A DNA stretch of 64,000 nt from Chloroflexota bacterium (GCA_009840625.1 VXNJ01000010.1:248001-312000); one strand, 5' to 3'. Shown: positions 35,640-44,307, numbered from the stretch's first letter. Translations and numbers: made by a program. The notes: generated by a model not told the origin, from the sequence alone.

Positions 35640-35836
35640 CGCGAGCCGCCTTTTCGGAATTGACCGGGGATCGAATCTGCGTCTGATTCTGACGGGCGGC
35701 GGTGACCCTAGCTGCCGCGCCCCGACTTCCCTGGCGACGGCCCTGGCGGATCGTGCGAACGAAAATACTGAGGCGAATGGGCACGTCGGATCGGTTTCCC
35801 ATCACCGACCGGCGACACGGAAGGGAATGTGCGCAG

Positions 35837-36253
35837 ATGGCAATTGCAGCCCGAATCTTGGCCGCCTACCTTGTACTGCTGGCCGTGGTTGTCGCGGTCA
35901 ATTTCATAGCCACGCCGCTCTACCACCCCGGCGGCGACGAACCTTTCACCGTCTGGAAAATACTCAACTGGTTCATGGCGGTCGGCATCGTCATCAATAC
36001 CCTCATCACCTTTCGGGCCATGCGAGTTGTCGACGCGGACGAGTCGGCCGATTTGCGATCGTTTCTGCGCACAAGGACTCTCTTTTACGTCAGCGCGCTG
36101 GTCCTTTTGGCGTTTTTCTGGAACTGGTTCTCCGACCTTTCGCCCAACCATGACCCCGACGGCCTGGTCTGGGTGTTCGTCGATACCGTGATGCCGCTGG
36201 TGATGGGCGCCACCGGCGGCCGTCTCTGGCAATTGGCGGCCGACCTGAACTGA
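35837..36253 (+). CDS. Small integral membrane protein
   Basis: A 138-residue protein with about four membrane helices (ILAAYLVLLAVVVAVNFIA, ILNWFMAVGIVINTLITF, TLFYVSALVLLAFFWNWF, and the segment around VDTVMPLVMGATGG). No known domain is recognised. ATG 35837 is preceded by AAGGGA eleven bases away. It is divergent from the NTF2-like gene and convergent with a lipoprotein gene. Confidence 0.72.
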   Translation: MAIAARILAAYLVLLAVVVAVNFIATPLYHPGGDEPFTVWKILNWFMAVGIVINTLITFRAMRVVDADESADLRSFLRTRTLFYVSALVLLAFFWNWFSDLSPNHDPDGLVWVFVDTVMPLVMGATGGRLWQLAADLN

Positions 36254-36269
36254 CCCGGCGACCGCCGGG
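36254..36269. terminator. Short hairpin between convergent genes
   Basis: CCCGGC GACC GCCGGG, a 6-bp stem just past the membrane-protein stop and before the lipoprotein stop. No T tract. Confidence 0.35.
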
Positions 36270-36276
36270 CCGGCAA

Positions 36277-36924
36277 TCAGGAAGGGCTCGGGCCGGGCAG
36301 CCGCCAGCGCCGGCGCTGCGCGGGTACCGTTTCGCAGTCTTGCAGTCCCAAATCCCGGCGCACGTGGCTAGGCCCGCCGGTCGCCTCCCCGGCGCCCGGG
36401 GCGATTGCCAGGCACAGCATCGAGTCGGCCAGCCGCAGCGATCCCTCGGCGTCCAGCGCGAACCGCTGCAAGGGCGAATCCGAGCAATCCTCTAGGAAGA
36501 GATTGGCCGCATCCTCGGCCGCCGCCGCCGACATGCACAGCTGGTAGGCCGGCATCTGCAGGTTGCCCGGCAGCGGGGTTCCGGACCGGAAAAGCTCGTC
36601 GTCGGCGCCGGGCTTGCAGGTATGGGCGCTCAGTGCCGCGGCGAGGTCGAGACTGGCGCCAAAACCGGGGACGTCTACGCAGTAGAACTCGGGCTCGTCC
36701 AAAGGATCGATCAGCTGCACCAGCGTCGCCCCGCCACCGCGGGAGCCGAGCAGCGGAGCGGGCGACGACGTCGTCAATTGATCGGACTCGACACGGTCCT
36801 GCCCGGACGGATCGACCGCGGAAACGACGGGGATTGGAGACGGCCCGGCGGCCGGACCGGAACTCGTGCTCGCTGCGTCCTCGGTACACCCGGCTAGCGA
36901 CATTGCAAAGAGCGGCAGCAGCAC
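36277..36924 (-). CDS. Lipoprotein with ricin-B-like C-terminus
   Basis: A 215-residue exported protein. The N-terminus is a short lipoprotein signal, LLPLFAMSLAGC, with the lipobox Cys at residue 13. A Ser/Pro-rich linker follows. The C-terminal part (LRLADSMLCLAIAPG, LGLQDCETVPAQRRRWRL) resembles a ricin-type beta-trefoil repeat, with the Q.W position near the end as RRW. It may bind carbohydrate at the cell surface; that is inference. It lies 73 bases after the Cache protein gene on the same strand. Confidence 0.65.
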   Translation of the reverse strand: MLLPLFAMSLAGCTEDAASTSSGPAAGPSPIPVVSAVDPSGQDRVESDQLTTSSPAPLLGSRGGGATLVQLIDPLDEPEFYCVDVPGFGASLDLAAALSAHTCKPGADDELFRSGTPLPGNLQMPAYQLCMSAAAAEDAANLFLEDCSDSPLQRFALDAEGSLRLADSMLCLAIAPGAGEATGGPSHVRRDLGLQDCETVPAQRRRWRLPGPSPS

Positions 36925-36997
36925 AAAGCGCGCCAGGCCGCCGGCGAGCTTGGGTGCCGGACCGAAACTCCCCAGGGTTATGTGGTTGGCCGGGCTT

Positions 36998-37528
36998 CTA
37001 TTCCCACCATCCGGACCCGAAATAGAGTTCGTCGTGGCGGACTACCCAAGTGTGTTTGAGCGTATCCATTGCGGTCTGGGGATTTTCGAAGTGGTAGCTG
37101 ACCCAGACGCCGGTCTCGGTGGCGGCGCCCATTTCCGGCCCGTAATCGTACCCGGTTGAATCGACTCGGGCCTCCCGGCCGGTGCCGATGCGGTCCTTGC
37201 GCAGGGGGTGCGAGATCATGATTTCGTTCTCGTCCATGATGAACACGTACCAATGCCCGTTTACGCTCTCTGTGGTGTTGTAGAACGCAACCGTGTCCAC
37301 GCGGCCGTGCGAGTCGTAATAGTCGATCGCCTGTTGCACGAATTCTTGAGTGAACGCGTTCGGATCGGCGACGTTCGAGGGGTGGGCCGGTGCCGGCGCT
37401 GACTTTGGCTGCCCGCCGGTGAATGCCAGCAACGAGAAGACCAACGCGAGGATGGCGATCGCCAGCGCGACAACGCTGAGCAACGCGACCGGGACGGCGA
37501 GGCTATCACCGCCGTTTCCTGATGTCAT
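36998..37528 (-). CDS. Single-pass protein with Cache-like sensor domain
   Basis: A 176-residue protein with one N-terminal membrane helix (VALLSVVALAIAILALVFSLLAF) and an extracytoplasmic domain containing DYYDSHGRVDTVAFYN, WYVFIMDENEIMISHPLRKD and GVWVSYHFENPQTAM. These are features of sCache-type small-molecule sensors. There is no cytoplasmic signalling domain, so a partner is needed or it acts as a binding protein. ATG 37528 follows AAGGAG at ideal spacing. Confidence 0.75.
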   Translation of the reverse strand: MTSGNGGDSLAVPVALLSVVALAIAILALVFSLLAFTGGQPKSAPAPAHPSNVADPNAFTQEFVQQAIDYYDSHGRVDTVAFYNTTESVNGHWYVFIMDENEIMISHPLRKDRIGTGREARVDSTGYDYGPEMGAATETGVWVSYHFENPQTAMDTLKHTWVVRHDELYFGSGWWE

Positions 37529-37698
37529 CAACGACTCCTTGTTGATTCCGCGCGGCCGCCCTTAACCGCCGTCAATTGGGATGCGGGCCCGGCCACTCGG
37601 AACAATGTGCTGGCCTTGATTCGGCAGCCAAAACCTGCCGCCTGCCCGCTAATTTTCGCCGAACCCGGGCCCTTTCAGCAATCGCGGGATGTGCTATG

Positions 37699-37726
37699 GT
37701 TTGTCATACAAACTAGTTTGTGAACC
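37699..37726 (+). promoter_or_regulatory. Operator-like dyad before membrane protein/wHTH operon
   Basis: ACAAACTAGTTTGT at 37708-37721 is a perfect 14-base palindrome. A third half-site, TTTGT at 37700-37704, pairs with ACAAA at 37708-37712. The cluster is strikingly A/T-rich in this GC-rich DNA and lies 62-84 bases before the operon start. It is a strong candidate site for the winged-helix regulator encoded downstream. Confidence 0.6.
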
Positions 37727-37782
37727 AATAGATTCAGCTTCCGGCCGATCATCCGGGGGCGCGGGAGAAGTGGCGACTAGCA

Positions 37783-38415
37783 ATGCGATCGGGACAACAA
37801 GATGCCCCCGAATTGGCGGCGGGTGAAAGCTGGGATGCGATCCACCAGACCCTTGAGCGATCGCACCGCTCCCTTTATCTGGCGGGCACGGCATCGATCC
37901 TGCTGCTCTGGGGCGTGCTGACGTCGGGGTACTTTCTGGTGAGTTTTGCCCTCGGCGAACTGGCTCCAGAATTCGTCGCCGACTACCCCTGGTACCATGG
38001 GCCGATTTGGGCCGTGTTGGGTCCGGTGGGGATGGTCGGCAGCATGGTCATCGGGCACCGTGCGAGCGAGCGCAACGCCGGTGGGAGGGCGGCCCGCAAC
38101 GCCGGCATCCGGGTGTTTTTGTACTGGTTGGCGATCGCAATGGCGGCAGGTGTGATTCCCGGTGTCGCCGGCATGTGGAATTCGGTGCAGGCCGAAAACA
38201 TCCCCTCGACAATCCTCAGCATCATCTTCCTGGGTTACCTGCTGTTTGGCATCCTTTTCCGGCCTGCCCTTGCCGTGGTCGGGGTTGCGCTTGCGGCCGC
38301 GGTCATTGCCCCCCACCACCTCGCCGGAGACTGGGCCGACTTGGTATCCGGCTTGGCGGTGCTGACGATCTGCGGGCTGGGGGTGGTCTGGATCCGCCGG
38401 AGCGGCCATCCGTGA
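37783..38415 (+). CDS. Integral membrane protein paired with a regulator
   Basis: A 210-residue protein with about six membrane helices, for example LYLAGTASILLLWGVLTSG and IPSTILSIIFLGYLLFGILF. The N-terminal 30 residues are hydrophilic. No transport or enzyme motif is visible. It shares a GTGA overlap with the winged-helix gene, so the two are translated together. This pairing suggests that the regulator controls its own operon and the membrane protein is either the output or a sensor. Confidence 0.75.
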   Translation: MRSGQQDAPELAAGESWDAIHQTLERSHRSLYLAGTASILLLWGVLTSGYFLVSFALGELAPEFVADYPWYHGPIWAVLGPVGMVGSMVIGHRASERNAGGRAARNAGIRVFLYWLAIAMAAGVIPGVAGMWNSVQAENIPSTILSIIFLGYLLFGILFRPALAVVGVALAAAVIAPHHLAGDWADLVSGLAVLTICGLGVVWIRRSGHP

Positions 38416-38726
38416 GCACGGAGGAGATCGTCCTGGACGAGACCATTCACCAGCCGACGCGACTCCGCATCATGACCATGCTGGTCGCCCAGGCCGAGGA
38501 TGGGAGGCTCGCCTACGGGTTCATTCAGCAGGCGCTGGAACTTACCGGCGGCAACCTGACGACTCACCTGCGCAGGCTTGAGGATGCGGGGTTTCTCGAG
38601 ACGTGCAAGGTGTTTGAGAACTCCAAGCCGCGCACCTGGATTAGCGCCACCGAATCGGGCCGCCGCGCCTACGCCAGTTACCTGACCAATCTCAGAAAAG
38701 CCCTCGACTGGTCGCCGCCGCCCTGA
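38412..38726 (+). CDS. Winged-helix transcriptional regulator
   Basis: A 104-residue single-domain wHTH of the small HTH_34 type. IHQPTRLRIMTMLV, LTGGNLTTHLRRLEDAGFLE and a wing with SKPRTWISATESGRRAYASY are the family landmarks. There is no ligand-binding domain. GTG 38412 overlaps the upstream stop (GTGA). It probably binds the TTTGT dyad at 37699-37726; this is inferred from context. Confidence 0.87.
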   Translation: MSTEEIVLDETIHQPTRLRIMTMLVAQAEDGRLAYGFIQQALELTGGNLTTHLRRLEDAGFLETCKVFENSKPRTWISATESGRRAYASYLTNLRKALDWSPPP

Positions 38727-38834
38727 TTGACCCGCCGAATTCGTGGCCGACCGGCGGCTAAAGTCAGGTACGATTGGAACCAAAATCGCACGCTAGCTGC
38801 CGCGCCCGGCAGGGGCGGGCCGACCGCTGGAGGG

Positions 38835-40598
38835 ATGCCGACGGCCACCTCTGAATCCAGGCATCCCCGCTACGAGGCCGATGAGAACCCGCCGCTGCTG
38901 GCCAGCGTCGGCCTGGGTCTGCAATTCAGCCTCATAGCCTCCGCCACGCTCCTGGTGACGCCGGTCATCGTCGCCCAGGCCTCGGGCCGCGGCGACGCCT
39001 ACCTGGACTGGATGGTTTTCGCGTCCCTGGTCGTCGTCGGCCTCTCGACCATGCTGCAGGTGCGGCGGCTGGGGATCGTGGGCGCCGGCGCGGTCCTGCC
39101 GATGTTCACGGCCGCGTTTTCGATCCCGTTCTGCATCACCGCGGTGGTCGACGGCGGACCGGGCACGCTGACCACGCTCATGCTGGTCTCGGCCGCGCTG
39201 CAGGTCGTGATTTCGCGCTGGCTGTTCATCCTGCGCCGGATAGTGACCCCGACGGTGGGCGGCACGATCATGATGATCCTCTCGATCACCCTGGCCTACG
39301 TCGTCTTCGGTCTGCTCGACGAGGCCTCGGCCGAAGAACCGGTGGCGGCCCCGGTGACGGCGCTCGTGACCCTGATCTTCGTCGGCGCGCTGACCATGCG
39401 CGGCAACGCCGTGCTGCGGCTCTGGGCGCCGGTGATCGGTATCGTCATCGGCTGTCTGGTGGCGGCCGGCTTTGGGATCTACGACCCAGATAGGGTGCTC
39501 GCGGCCCCGTGGGTCGGCATCCCCGGATCCTGGCCGGGCCTTACCTTTTCATTCGGGGTCCCCTTCTGGACCCTGCTGCCGGCGTTCCTATTTCTGGGAG
39601 TGATCATCTCGATCCAGGTCAACGGGGCGGCAATCGCCCAGCAGCGGGTCGCCTGGCGCAAATCGCAGGCGGTGGATTTCCGCGCCGTCCAGGGGGCATT
39701 GGCCGGCGCCGGCGCCAGCAACTTCGCCGCCGGCCTGGCCGGAGCGGTCCCCAACATCGTCAACCCCGGGATTATTGGATTCACCCAGATAACCGGCGTC
39801 GCCGCCAGGCGGGTTGGATACGTGATGGGCTTGATCCTGATCGCGGTCGCGTTCCTGCCCAAGGTCTCCGGATTCCTGAGCTCCATTCCGGGACCGGTAA
39901 TGACCGGCTACCTGGTGATGATCACCGGGCTGCTGTTCGTCGACGGCGCCCGCACCGTGATCCAGACCGAGCGGGACCGTCAAAAGCTGCTGGTAGCGGG
40001 GGTTTCGTTCTGGATCGGCGCCGCCTTCCAGTTCGGGCTGTTCAACTTGCCCAACCTCGGTTCAGTCCTGGGGACGGTGCTCAAAAGCGGGGTTACGACC
40101 GGCGGCCTCACCGCGATGGCGGCGGTCATATTCCTGGAACTTACCAGCCAGCGCCGGATGCGATTCGAATCGCGGCTGCACATAGATTCGCTGCCCGAAC
40201 TGAACGAGTTCATCGAGGAGTTCGTGCGCCGCCGCAAATGGGGTGATCCGATGCGGGAGCGTTTGCTGGCGGTGGCCGAGGAGACCCTGCTCACCCTGGC
40301 GCCGCTGGACCTTGAAGCGGAACTGTCACTTGATCCCGAACCGGCGGATGAGGAAATCAGGCGCCTGGTGGTGCTGGCCAACAGCGAGGGCAGCATCGCC
40401 GACCTGGAGTTCATAGGGGGAGGCAACGAGGAAAACCTGGAAGATCAGATCAGCCAACTGCAGTTGCACGACGAAGAGACGCCGCTGGACAATGAAATCT
40501 CATTGCGCCTGCTGCGGCGCTATGCCACATCGGTACAGCACCAGCAGTACCACGACAAGGATGTAATCACCGTACAGGTGGATGACCCCAGCCCGTAG
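38835..40598 (+). CDS. NCS2-type permease fused to a C-terminal ATPase-like domain
   Basis: A 587-residue protein. Residues 1-430 form a nucleobase:cation symporter-2 type membrane domain of about 14 helices (GLGLQFSLIASATLLVTPVIV, GAVPNIVNPGIIGFTQITGVA, PGPVMTGYLVMITGLLFVDG). Residues about 450-587 are a soluble domain with LPELNEFIEEFVRRRKW, RLLAVAEETLLTL and ISLRLLRRYATSVQHQQYH. Its layout resembles an anti-sigma/histidine-kinase ATPase (HATPase_c_2), but the N-box Asn and the glycine boxes are not evident. It may sense or regulate transport. The paralogue at 48276-50057 has the same architecture. ATG 38835 was chosen just before the helices; TTG 38727 is possible. Confidence 0.84.
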   Translation: MPTATSESRHPRYEADENPPLLASVGLGLQFSLIASATLLVTPVIVAQASGRGDAYLDWMVFASLVVVGLSTMLQVRRLGIVGAGAVLPMFTAAFSIPFCITAVVDGGPGTLTTLMLVSAALQVVISRWLFILRRIVTPTVGGTIMMILSITLAYVVFGLLDEASAEEPVAAPVTALVTLIFVGALTMRGNAVLRLWAPVIGIVIGCLVAAGFGIYDPDRVLAAPWVGIPGSWPGLTFSFGVPFWTLLPAFLFLGVIISIQVNGAAIAQQRVAWRKSQAVDFRAVQGALAGAGASNFAAGLAGAVPNIVNPGIIGFTQITGVAARRVGYVMGLILIAVAFLPKVSGFLSSIPGPVMTGYLVMITGLLFVDGARTVIQTERDRQKLLVAGVSFWIGAAFQFGLFNLPNLGSVLGTVLKSGVTTGGLTAMAAVIFLELTSQRRMRFESRLHIDSLPELNEFIEEFVRRRKWGDPMRERLLAVAEETLLTLAPLDLEAELSLDPEPADEEIRRLVVLANSEGSIADLEFIGGGNEENLEDQISQLQLHDEETPLDNEISLRLLRRYATSVQHQQYHDKDVITVQVDDPSP

Positions 40599-40667
40599 TC
40601 GCGTATCGGCACCGAACCGGAAGCACGAGCCGTTAACGGGGCTGCGACCTCTCGGCAGGAGATAAGC

Positions 40668-41540
40668 ATGGAATTCGAAAATCCCCAATACCTGGTCTCG
40701 ACCAACTGGTTGGGCGAGCACCTGCATGACGAAGACGTCCGCGTCTTTGAGTCGACCGTCTTCCTGGGATTTCGTGACGGCGGCGGGTACCTGATCGAGT
40801 CCGGGCGGGCGGCGTATGATGCCGGGCACATTCCCGGGGCGGGATTCCTCGACCTGCAGGAGGACTTCTCGGACAACTCGCAAGAGCTGCGCTTCATGAT
40901 GCCGCCGGCCGCCGAATTCGCCGCCGCCGCCGCCCGACACGGGATCTCGGAGCAATCGAAGCTGATCCTCTACGACCGGGTCGGCACGCAGTGGGCGGCC
41001 CGCCTGTGGTGGATGTTCCGATCCATGGGTTGTGCGGACGCCGCGGTCCTGGACGGGGGTTGGGTGCGTTGGGAGGCCGAGGGACGGCCGGTGTCGACCG
41101 ACGCGGCGAATTACCCCCCGACGACCTTCAATCCGACCCCCGATCCGGGCCGGTTCGCCGACCTCGAGGAAATCAAGGAGTATCTGGCCGCCGATGGCGG
41201 CTGCCTGATCAACGCGCTGGCACCCGAGCAGCACAGCGGCGCCGACCAGGGCCGCCGCTACGGGCGCGCCGGGCACATTCCGGGGTCGACCAACGTGCCG
41301 TCAATTGCGCTTATCGATCGCGAGACCGCGCTGTTTCGCCCGCCCGCGGAGCTGGCGTCGATGTTTGCCGAGGCCGGCGCCGAACGCGACGAACGGGTGC
41401 TGCTCTACTGCGGCGGCGGAATTGCGGCTTCCAACGACGCTCTCGTCCTGACCCTTCTCGGGTACGAGAATGTTGCGGTGTACGACGGGTCAATGTCGGA
41501 ATACACCAAGGATCCTTCGTTGCCGCTTGAGATCGGTTAA
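40668..41540 (+). CDS. Two-domain rhodanese (sulfurtransferase)
   Basis: A 290-residue protein of the thiosulfate/3-mercaptopyruvate sulfurtransferase type. The inactive N-terminal domain has AGHIPGAGFLDLQ and AVLDGGWVRW; the catalytic C-terminal domain has AGHIPGSTNVPS and the active-site loop LLYCGGGIAAS with the persulfide Cys. It moves sulfur to thiol or cyanide acceptors. The ATG has AGGAGA upstream at good spacing. A c-type cytochrome gene follows. Confidence 0.9.
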   Translation: MEFENPQYLVSTNWLGEHLHDEDVRVFESTVFLGFRDGGGYLIESGRAAYDAGHIPGAGFLDLQEDFSDNSQELRFMMPPAAEFAAAAARHGISEQSKLILYDRVGTQWAARLWWMFRSMGCADAAVLDGGWVRWEAEGRPVSTDAANYPPTTFNPTPDPGRFADLEEIKEYLAADGGCLINALAPEQHSGADQGRRYGRAGHIPGSTNVPSIALIDRETALFRPPAELASMFAEAGAERDERVLLYCGGGIAASNDALVLTLLGYENVAVYDGSMSEYTKDPSLPLEIG

Positions 41541-41590
41541 TCGACCGCATCTGAGCCTTGGACAGGGCTAGGGTTCACGGAATTGACGCG

Positions 41591-42064
41591 ATGAACCGAA
41601 TCAGACACGGTAGGCGCATCGGCCGGCTGTCGATTCTGGGCGCAATTGTCTTTGCGATCGCCGGGATTCTGATTGCGTGCGGCCAGCAGGCCGCCGATCC
41701 GAGCGAATATGGCGGGGCCGCCGTCGACCTGACCGTGGTAACGGACATCGAACTTTCCCCGGGGGCCAAGGCCGGCGAGGCGGTGTTCGCCGGGAATTGC
41801 GCAGCGTGCCACGGGGCCGGAGCCGCCGGAACCTACGCCGGACCAACCCTCATCCATCAGCTCTACCACCCCAATCACCATTCAGATGGGAGCATTCGCG
41901 TCGCGGCCGCTGCCGGAGTTCGACAACACCACTGGAATTTCGGCGACATGCCTCCCGTCGCCGGCATTTCCCCGGTCCAGATCGAGCAAGTGATCTGCTA
42001 CGTCCGGGAAATCCAGTTCGCCAACGGGGTTTTCGAGGACCCATCGCTGCTGCCCGCCTGCTGA
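41591..42064 (+). CDS. Cytochrome c lipoprotein
   Basis: A 157-residue exported haem protein. The signal ends in the lipobox ILIACGQ, so it is probably lipid-anchored on the outer face of the membrane. The haem site is CAACHG and the likely axial Met lies in FGDMPPV. It probably carries electrons. It starts 50 bases after the rhodanese gene and may be cotranscribed, hinting at a sulfur- or thiosulfate-linked redox step; this is inference. Confidence 0.85.
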   Translation: MNRIRHGRRIGRLSILGAIVFAIAGILIACGQQAADPSEYGGAAVDLTVVTDIELSPGAKAGEAVFAGNCAACHGAGAAGTYAGPTLIHQLYHPNHHSDGSIRVAAAAGVRQHHWNFGDMPPVAGISPVQIEQVICYVREIQFANGVFEDPSLLPAC

Positions 42065-42157
42065 ATGTGCGGCAGGCTCAAATTTGGCCGGCAGCGCACC
42101 CACCCGGACCGGTTCCGCCGATCACGGCGCCAAGTTTGCCCCCAGTAGGCGACAGCT

Positions 42158-42889
42158 TCACGAGCGCCGCACGGTCAGCGCGGCCAGCACCAGCAGCAAT
42201 AGGGCAAATCCCCCAAGCACGGTCAATTCCCAGCCGATCCCGGCAAGGCTTTCGCCTTCCGACATCAGCCCCCTCAGTCCCTCCACCGCGTAGGTGAGCG
42301 GCAGGAATCGGCCCACCGCCTGGAAATACCAGGGGAGTTGCTCGAACGGCAGCACCGCGCCGGAGAGAAAAATCTGCGGCATCAGGATGACCGGGATGAA
42401 TTGGACAACCTGGAATTCGTTGCGGGCGAACGTCGAGATGAAGATGCCGAGGTTCACCGCCACCAGGGTGACCAACGCCAGGAGCACGAATATCTGCCAC
42501 AACGAGCCCTGGTATTGGATCTGCAGGGCAAATATCGTGAAGAGCAGGATGACGACCGCCTGGATTGCGGCAAAAAGCAGGAATCCGAGCAGGTAGCCGA
42601 CCAGTATGTCGGCCCGCCCGACCGGGGTGGTCAGGAGCCTTTCGATCGTCCCCTGAGCCCGTTCCCGCAAGAAACTCACCCCGGTCAGGAGGAACACGAA
42701 AAAGAGCACGAACGTGCCGATGAGTCCCGGAGCGACCAGGTCGAGAATCTCGCGGCGATCGGCGAATGAGAACCCGACCAGCGACATCACCACCACCGGC
42801 GCGACGATGATCAGCGCCAGGGAGCGGTGGTCGCGGGTGATCTGGTGGATGATCCGGGTGGAAATCGCCAGGGTGCGGTCGACGGTCAT
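42158..42889 (-). CDS. ABC-2 type exporter permease
   Basis: A 243-residue membrane protein with six helices of the ABC-2 family (RERAQGTIERLLTTPVGR is the typical cytoplasmic loop; PLTYAVEGLRGLM the late motif). It overlaps the ATPase gene by four bases (ATGA). The pair forms an exporter of unknown substrate, in the style of drug or glycan exporters. Confidence 0.9.
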   Translation of the reverse strand: MTVDRTLAISTRIIHQITRDHRSLALIIVAPVVVMSLVGFSFADRREILDLVAPGLIGTFVLFFVFLLTGVSFLRERAQGTIERLLTTPVGRADILVGYLLGFLLFAAIQAVVILLFTIFALQIQYQGSLWQIFVLLALVTLVAVNLGIFISTFARNEFQVVQFIPVILMPQIFLSGAVLPFEQLPWYFQAVGRFLPLTYAVEGLRGLMSEGESLAGIGWELTVLGGFALLLLVLAALTVRRS

Positions 42890-43620
42890 GTTCGACCGCC
42901 CTGCCGGACAAAGTGCAGGAAAGCGTCCTCCAGGCTGGGATCGTCGCCGCCGGCGGCGGCCCGCAATTCTTCCGGGGCCCCCAGCGCCACTGTCTTGCCA
43001 TCCTGGATAAAGGCAAGCCGATGGCAGTGGGCCGCGTCATCCATCGTGTGGCTTGAAATGATCAACGTGGTTCCTGAAGAGGCCATCTCGCAAAAATTGG
43101 CCCAGAACGTGGCCCGCAGCTCAGGGTCCAACCCGACGGTCGGTTCGTCCAGGATCAGCAGTTCCGGCTCGTGCACCAGCGCGACCGCCAGACTCACGCG
43201 CTGGCGCATGCCCCCGCTGAGGCGGGTAAGCGGGTCGTCCTGGCGCTGGCTCAGCTCCACCCAATCGAGTGCCCGGTCGACGGCTGCGCGGCGCCCGGCA
43301 GCGCGGGCAAGCCCGTACATCCGGGCGAAGAAGTCAACATTTTGACGGGCGGTCAACTCCTGGTACAGGGCGCTCTGCTGCGGCATGTAGCCGATCCGGG
43401 CGTTGTTGCGCGCCGACGGTGCCTCGCCGAACACCCGGATAGAGCCCGAAGCAGGCTTGAGCAGCCCGACCGGCATTCGTAGCAGAGTGGTCTTGCCGGC
43501 GCCGTTGGCCCCCAGGATTCCGAATATCTCGGATTTGTCCACACCCAGGGAGAGGCCGCGCAGTACGCTCAACGCGCCATAGCTGAATTCGACCCGATCT
43601 GCTTCAAAGACGTGGCTCAT
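42886..43620 (-). CDS. ABC transporter ATP-binding protein
   Basis: A 244-residue ATPase. Walker A is GANGAGKTTLL, the Q-loop IGYMPQQSALY, the signature LSGGMRQR, and Walker B LLILDEPTVGLDPE; the H-loop His is in IISSHTMDD. It powers the permease encoded directly downstream. ATG 43618-43620 gives the normal N-terminus (MSHVFEADRVEF); a longer frame upstream lacks homology. Confidence 0.93.
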   Translation of the reverse strand: MSHVFEADRVEFSYGALSVLRGLSLGVDKSEIFGILGANGAGKTTLLRMPVGLLKPASGSIRVFGEAPSARNNARIGYMPQQSALYQELTARQNVDFFARMYGLARAAGRRAAVDRALDWVELSQRQDDPLTRLSGGMRQRVSLAVALVHEPELLILDEPTVGLDPELRATFWANFCEMASSGTTLIISSHTMDDAAHCHRLAFIQDGKTVALGAPEELRAAAGGDDPSLEDAFLHFVRQGGRT

Positions 43621-43944
43621 CGCTTCCGTCCAGGCGTCGCTCGCGACCCGGGCAGGTCGAATGACACGCCCCAATGACGGACTATCAGCCCGCCCCTCAA
43701 TGACCGGACCGGCCGGGGTCCCGATGGCCTCCGGACCAATCCCGGCGGCGGACCAATGCGCGTTCGGATGGGTTGTCGAATGCTGCCGCGGCCGGGTAAG
43801 CGGCCGCGGGCGCGGCAGGTTGACTTCGACACGCGGGATCCCCGCCGGCCCGCCCGATGCTTCCGGCCGGCAACCGGCCTGGCGGAGAGTTTCATGGCGT
43901 TGCCGCCGTTTGGGCCATCGTGACGCATCCGCCTGGCAGTCTTC
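43621..43944. other. Gene-free stretch with GC hairpin
   Basis: I see no gene in these 324 bases between the VOC gene and the ABC operon, both on the minus strand. CCGCGGCCG (43786-43794) and CGGCCGCGG (43801-43809) form a 9-bp stem around GGTAAG, which could act as a terminator or mRNA stabiliser. Confidence 0.4.
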
Positions 43945-44307
43945 TTATGACTCGGGTTCCCAAAGCTCGATCGGATTCCCCTCGGGGTCGTGGATCCGGG
44001 CGAAGCGTCCGATGCCGGCCATTTCGCTTTCGTGGCTGACATCGATTCCCGCCGATTTGAGTTGGCCTATCATCGCCGCCAAATCGACCACCCGGAAATT
44101 GAGCATGAAAGCCTTGTCGGCTGCGAAGTAGTCCGTGTCCGCGGCAAATGGCGCGAAGACCGTGACCCCGGAATCGGTGACCCAGGGCTGCATCTCCATG
44201 TCCTGCGGGGCGGGGTCGATGCCAAGGTGATCCCGATACCACTTGGCAAGCTTGTCGGGGTCCCTGGCCCGGAAAAAGAATCCGCCAAATCCCTGAACGC
44301 GATTGAT
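43945..44307 (-). CDS. VOC-family (glyoxalase-like) protein, probable ATC start
   Basis: A 120-residue vicinal-oxygen-chelate protein. VQGFGGFFFRARDPDKLAKW, YRDHLGI and the closing HDPEGNPIELWEP are typical of single-module glyoxalase/bleomycin-resistance folds. The family N-terminus begins where the codon is ATC (44305-44307), with AAGGAG at 44322-44317, exactly nine bases upstream. The nearest standard in-frame start is much further upstream and would add about 40 unrelated residues. An out-of-frame ATG at 44312-44314 lies only two bases after the AAGGAG. Substrate unknown. Confidence 0.82.
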   Translation of the reverse strand: MNRVQGFGGFFFRARDPDKLAKWYRDHLGIDPAPQDMEMQPWVTDSGVTVFAPFAADTDYFAADKAFMLNFRVVDLAAMIGQLKSAGIDVSHESEMAGIGRFARIHDPEGNPIELWEPES

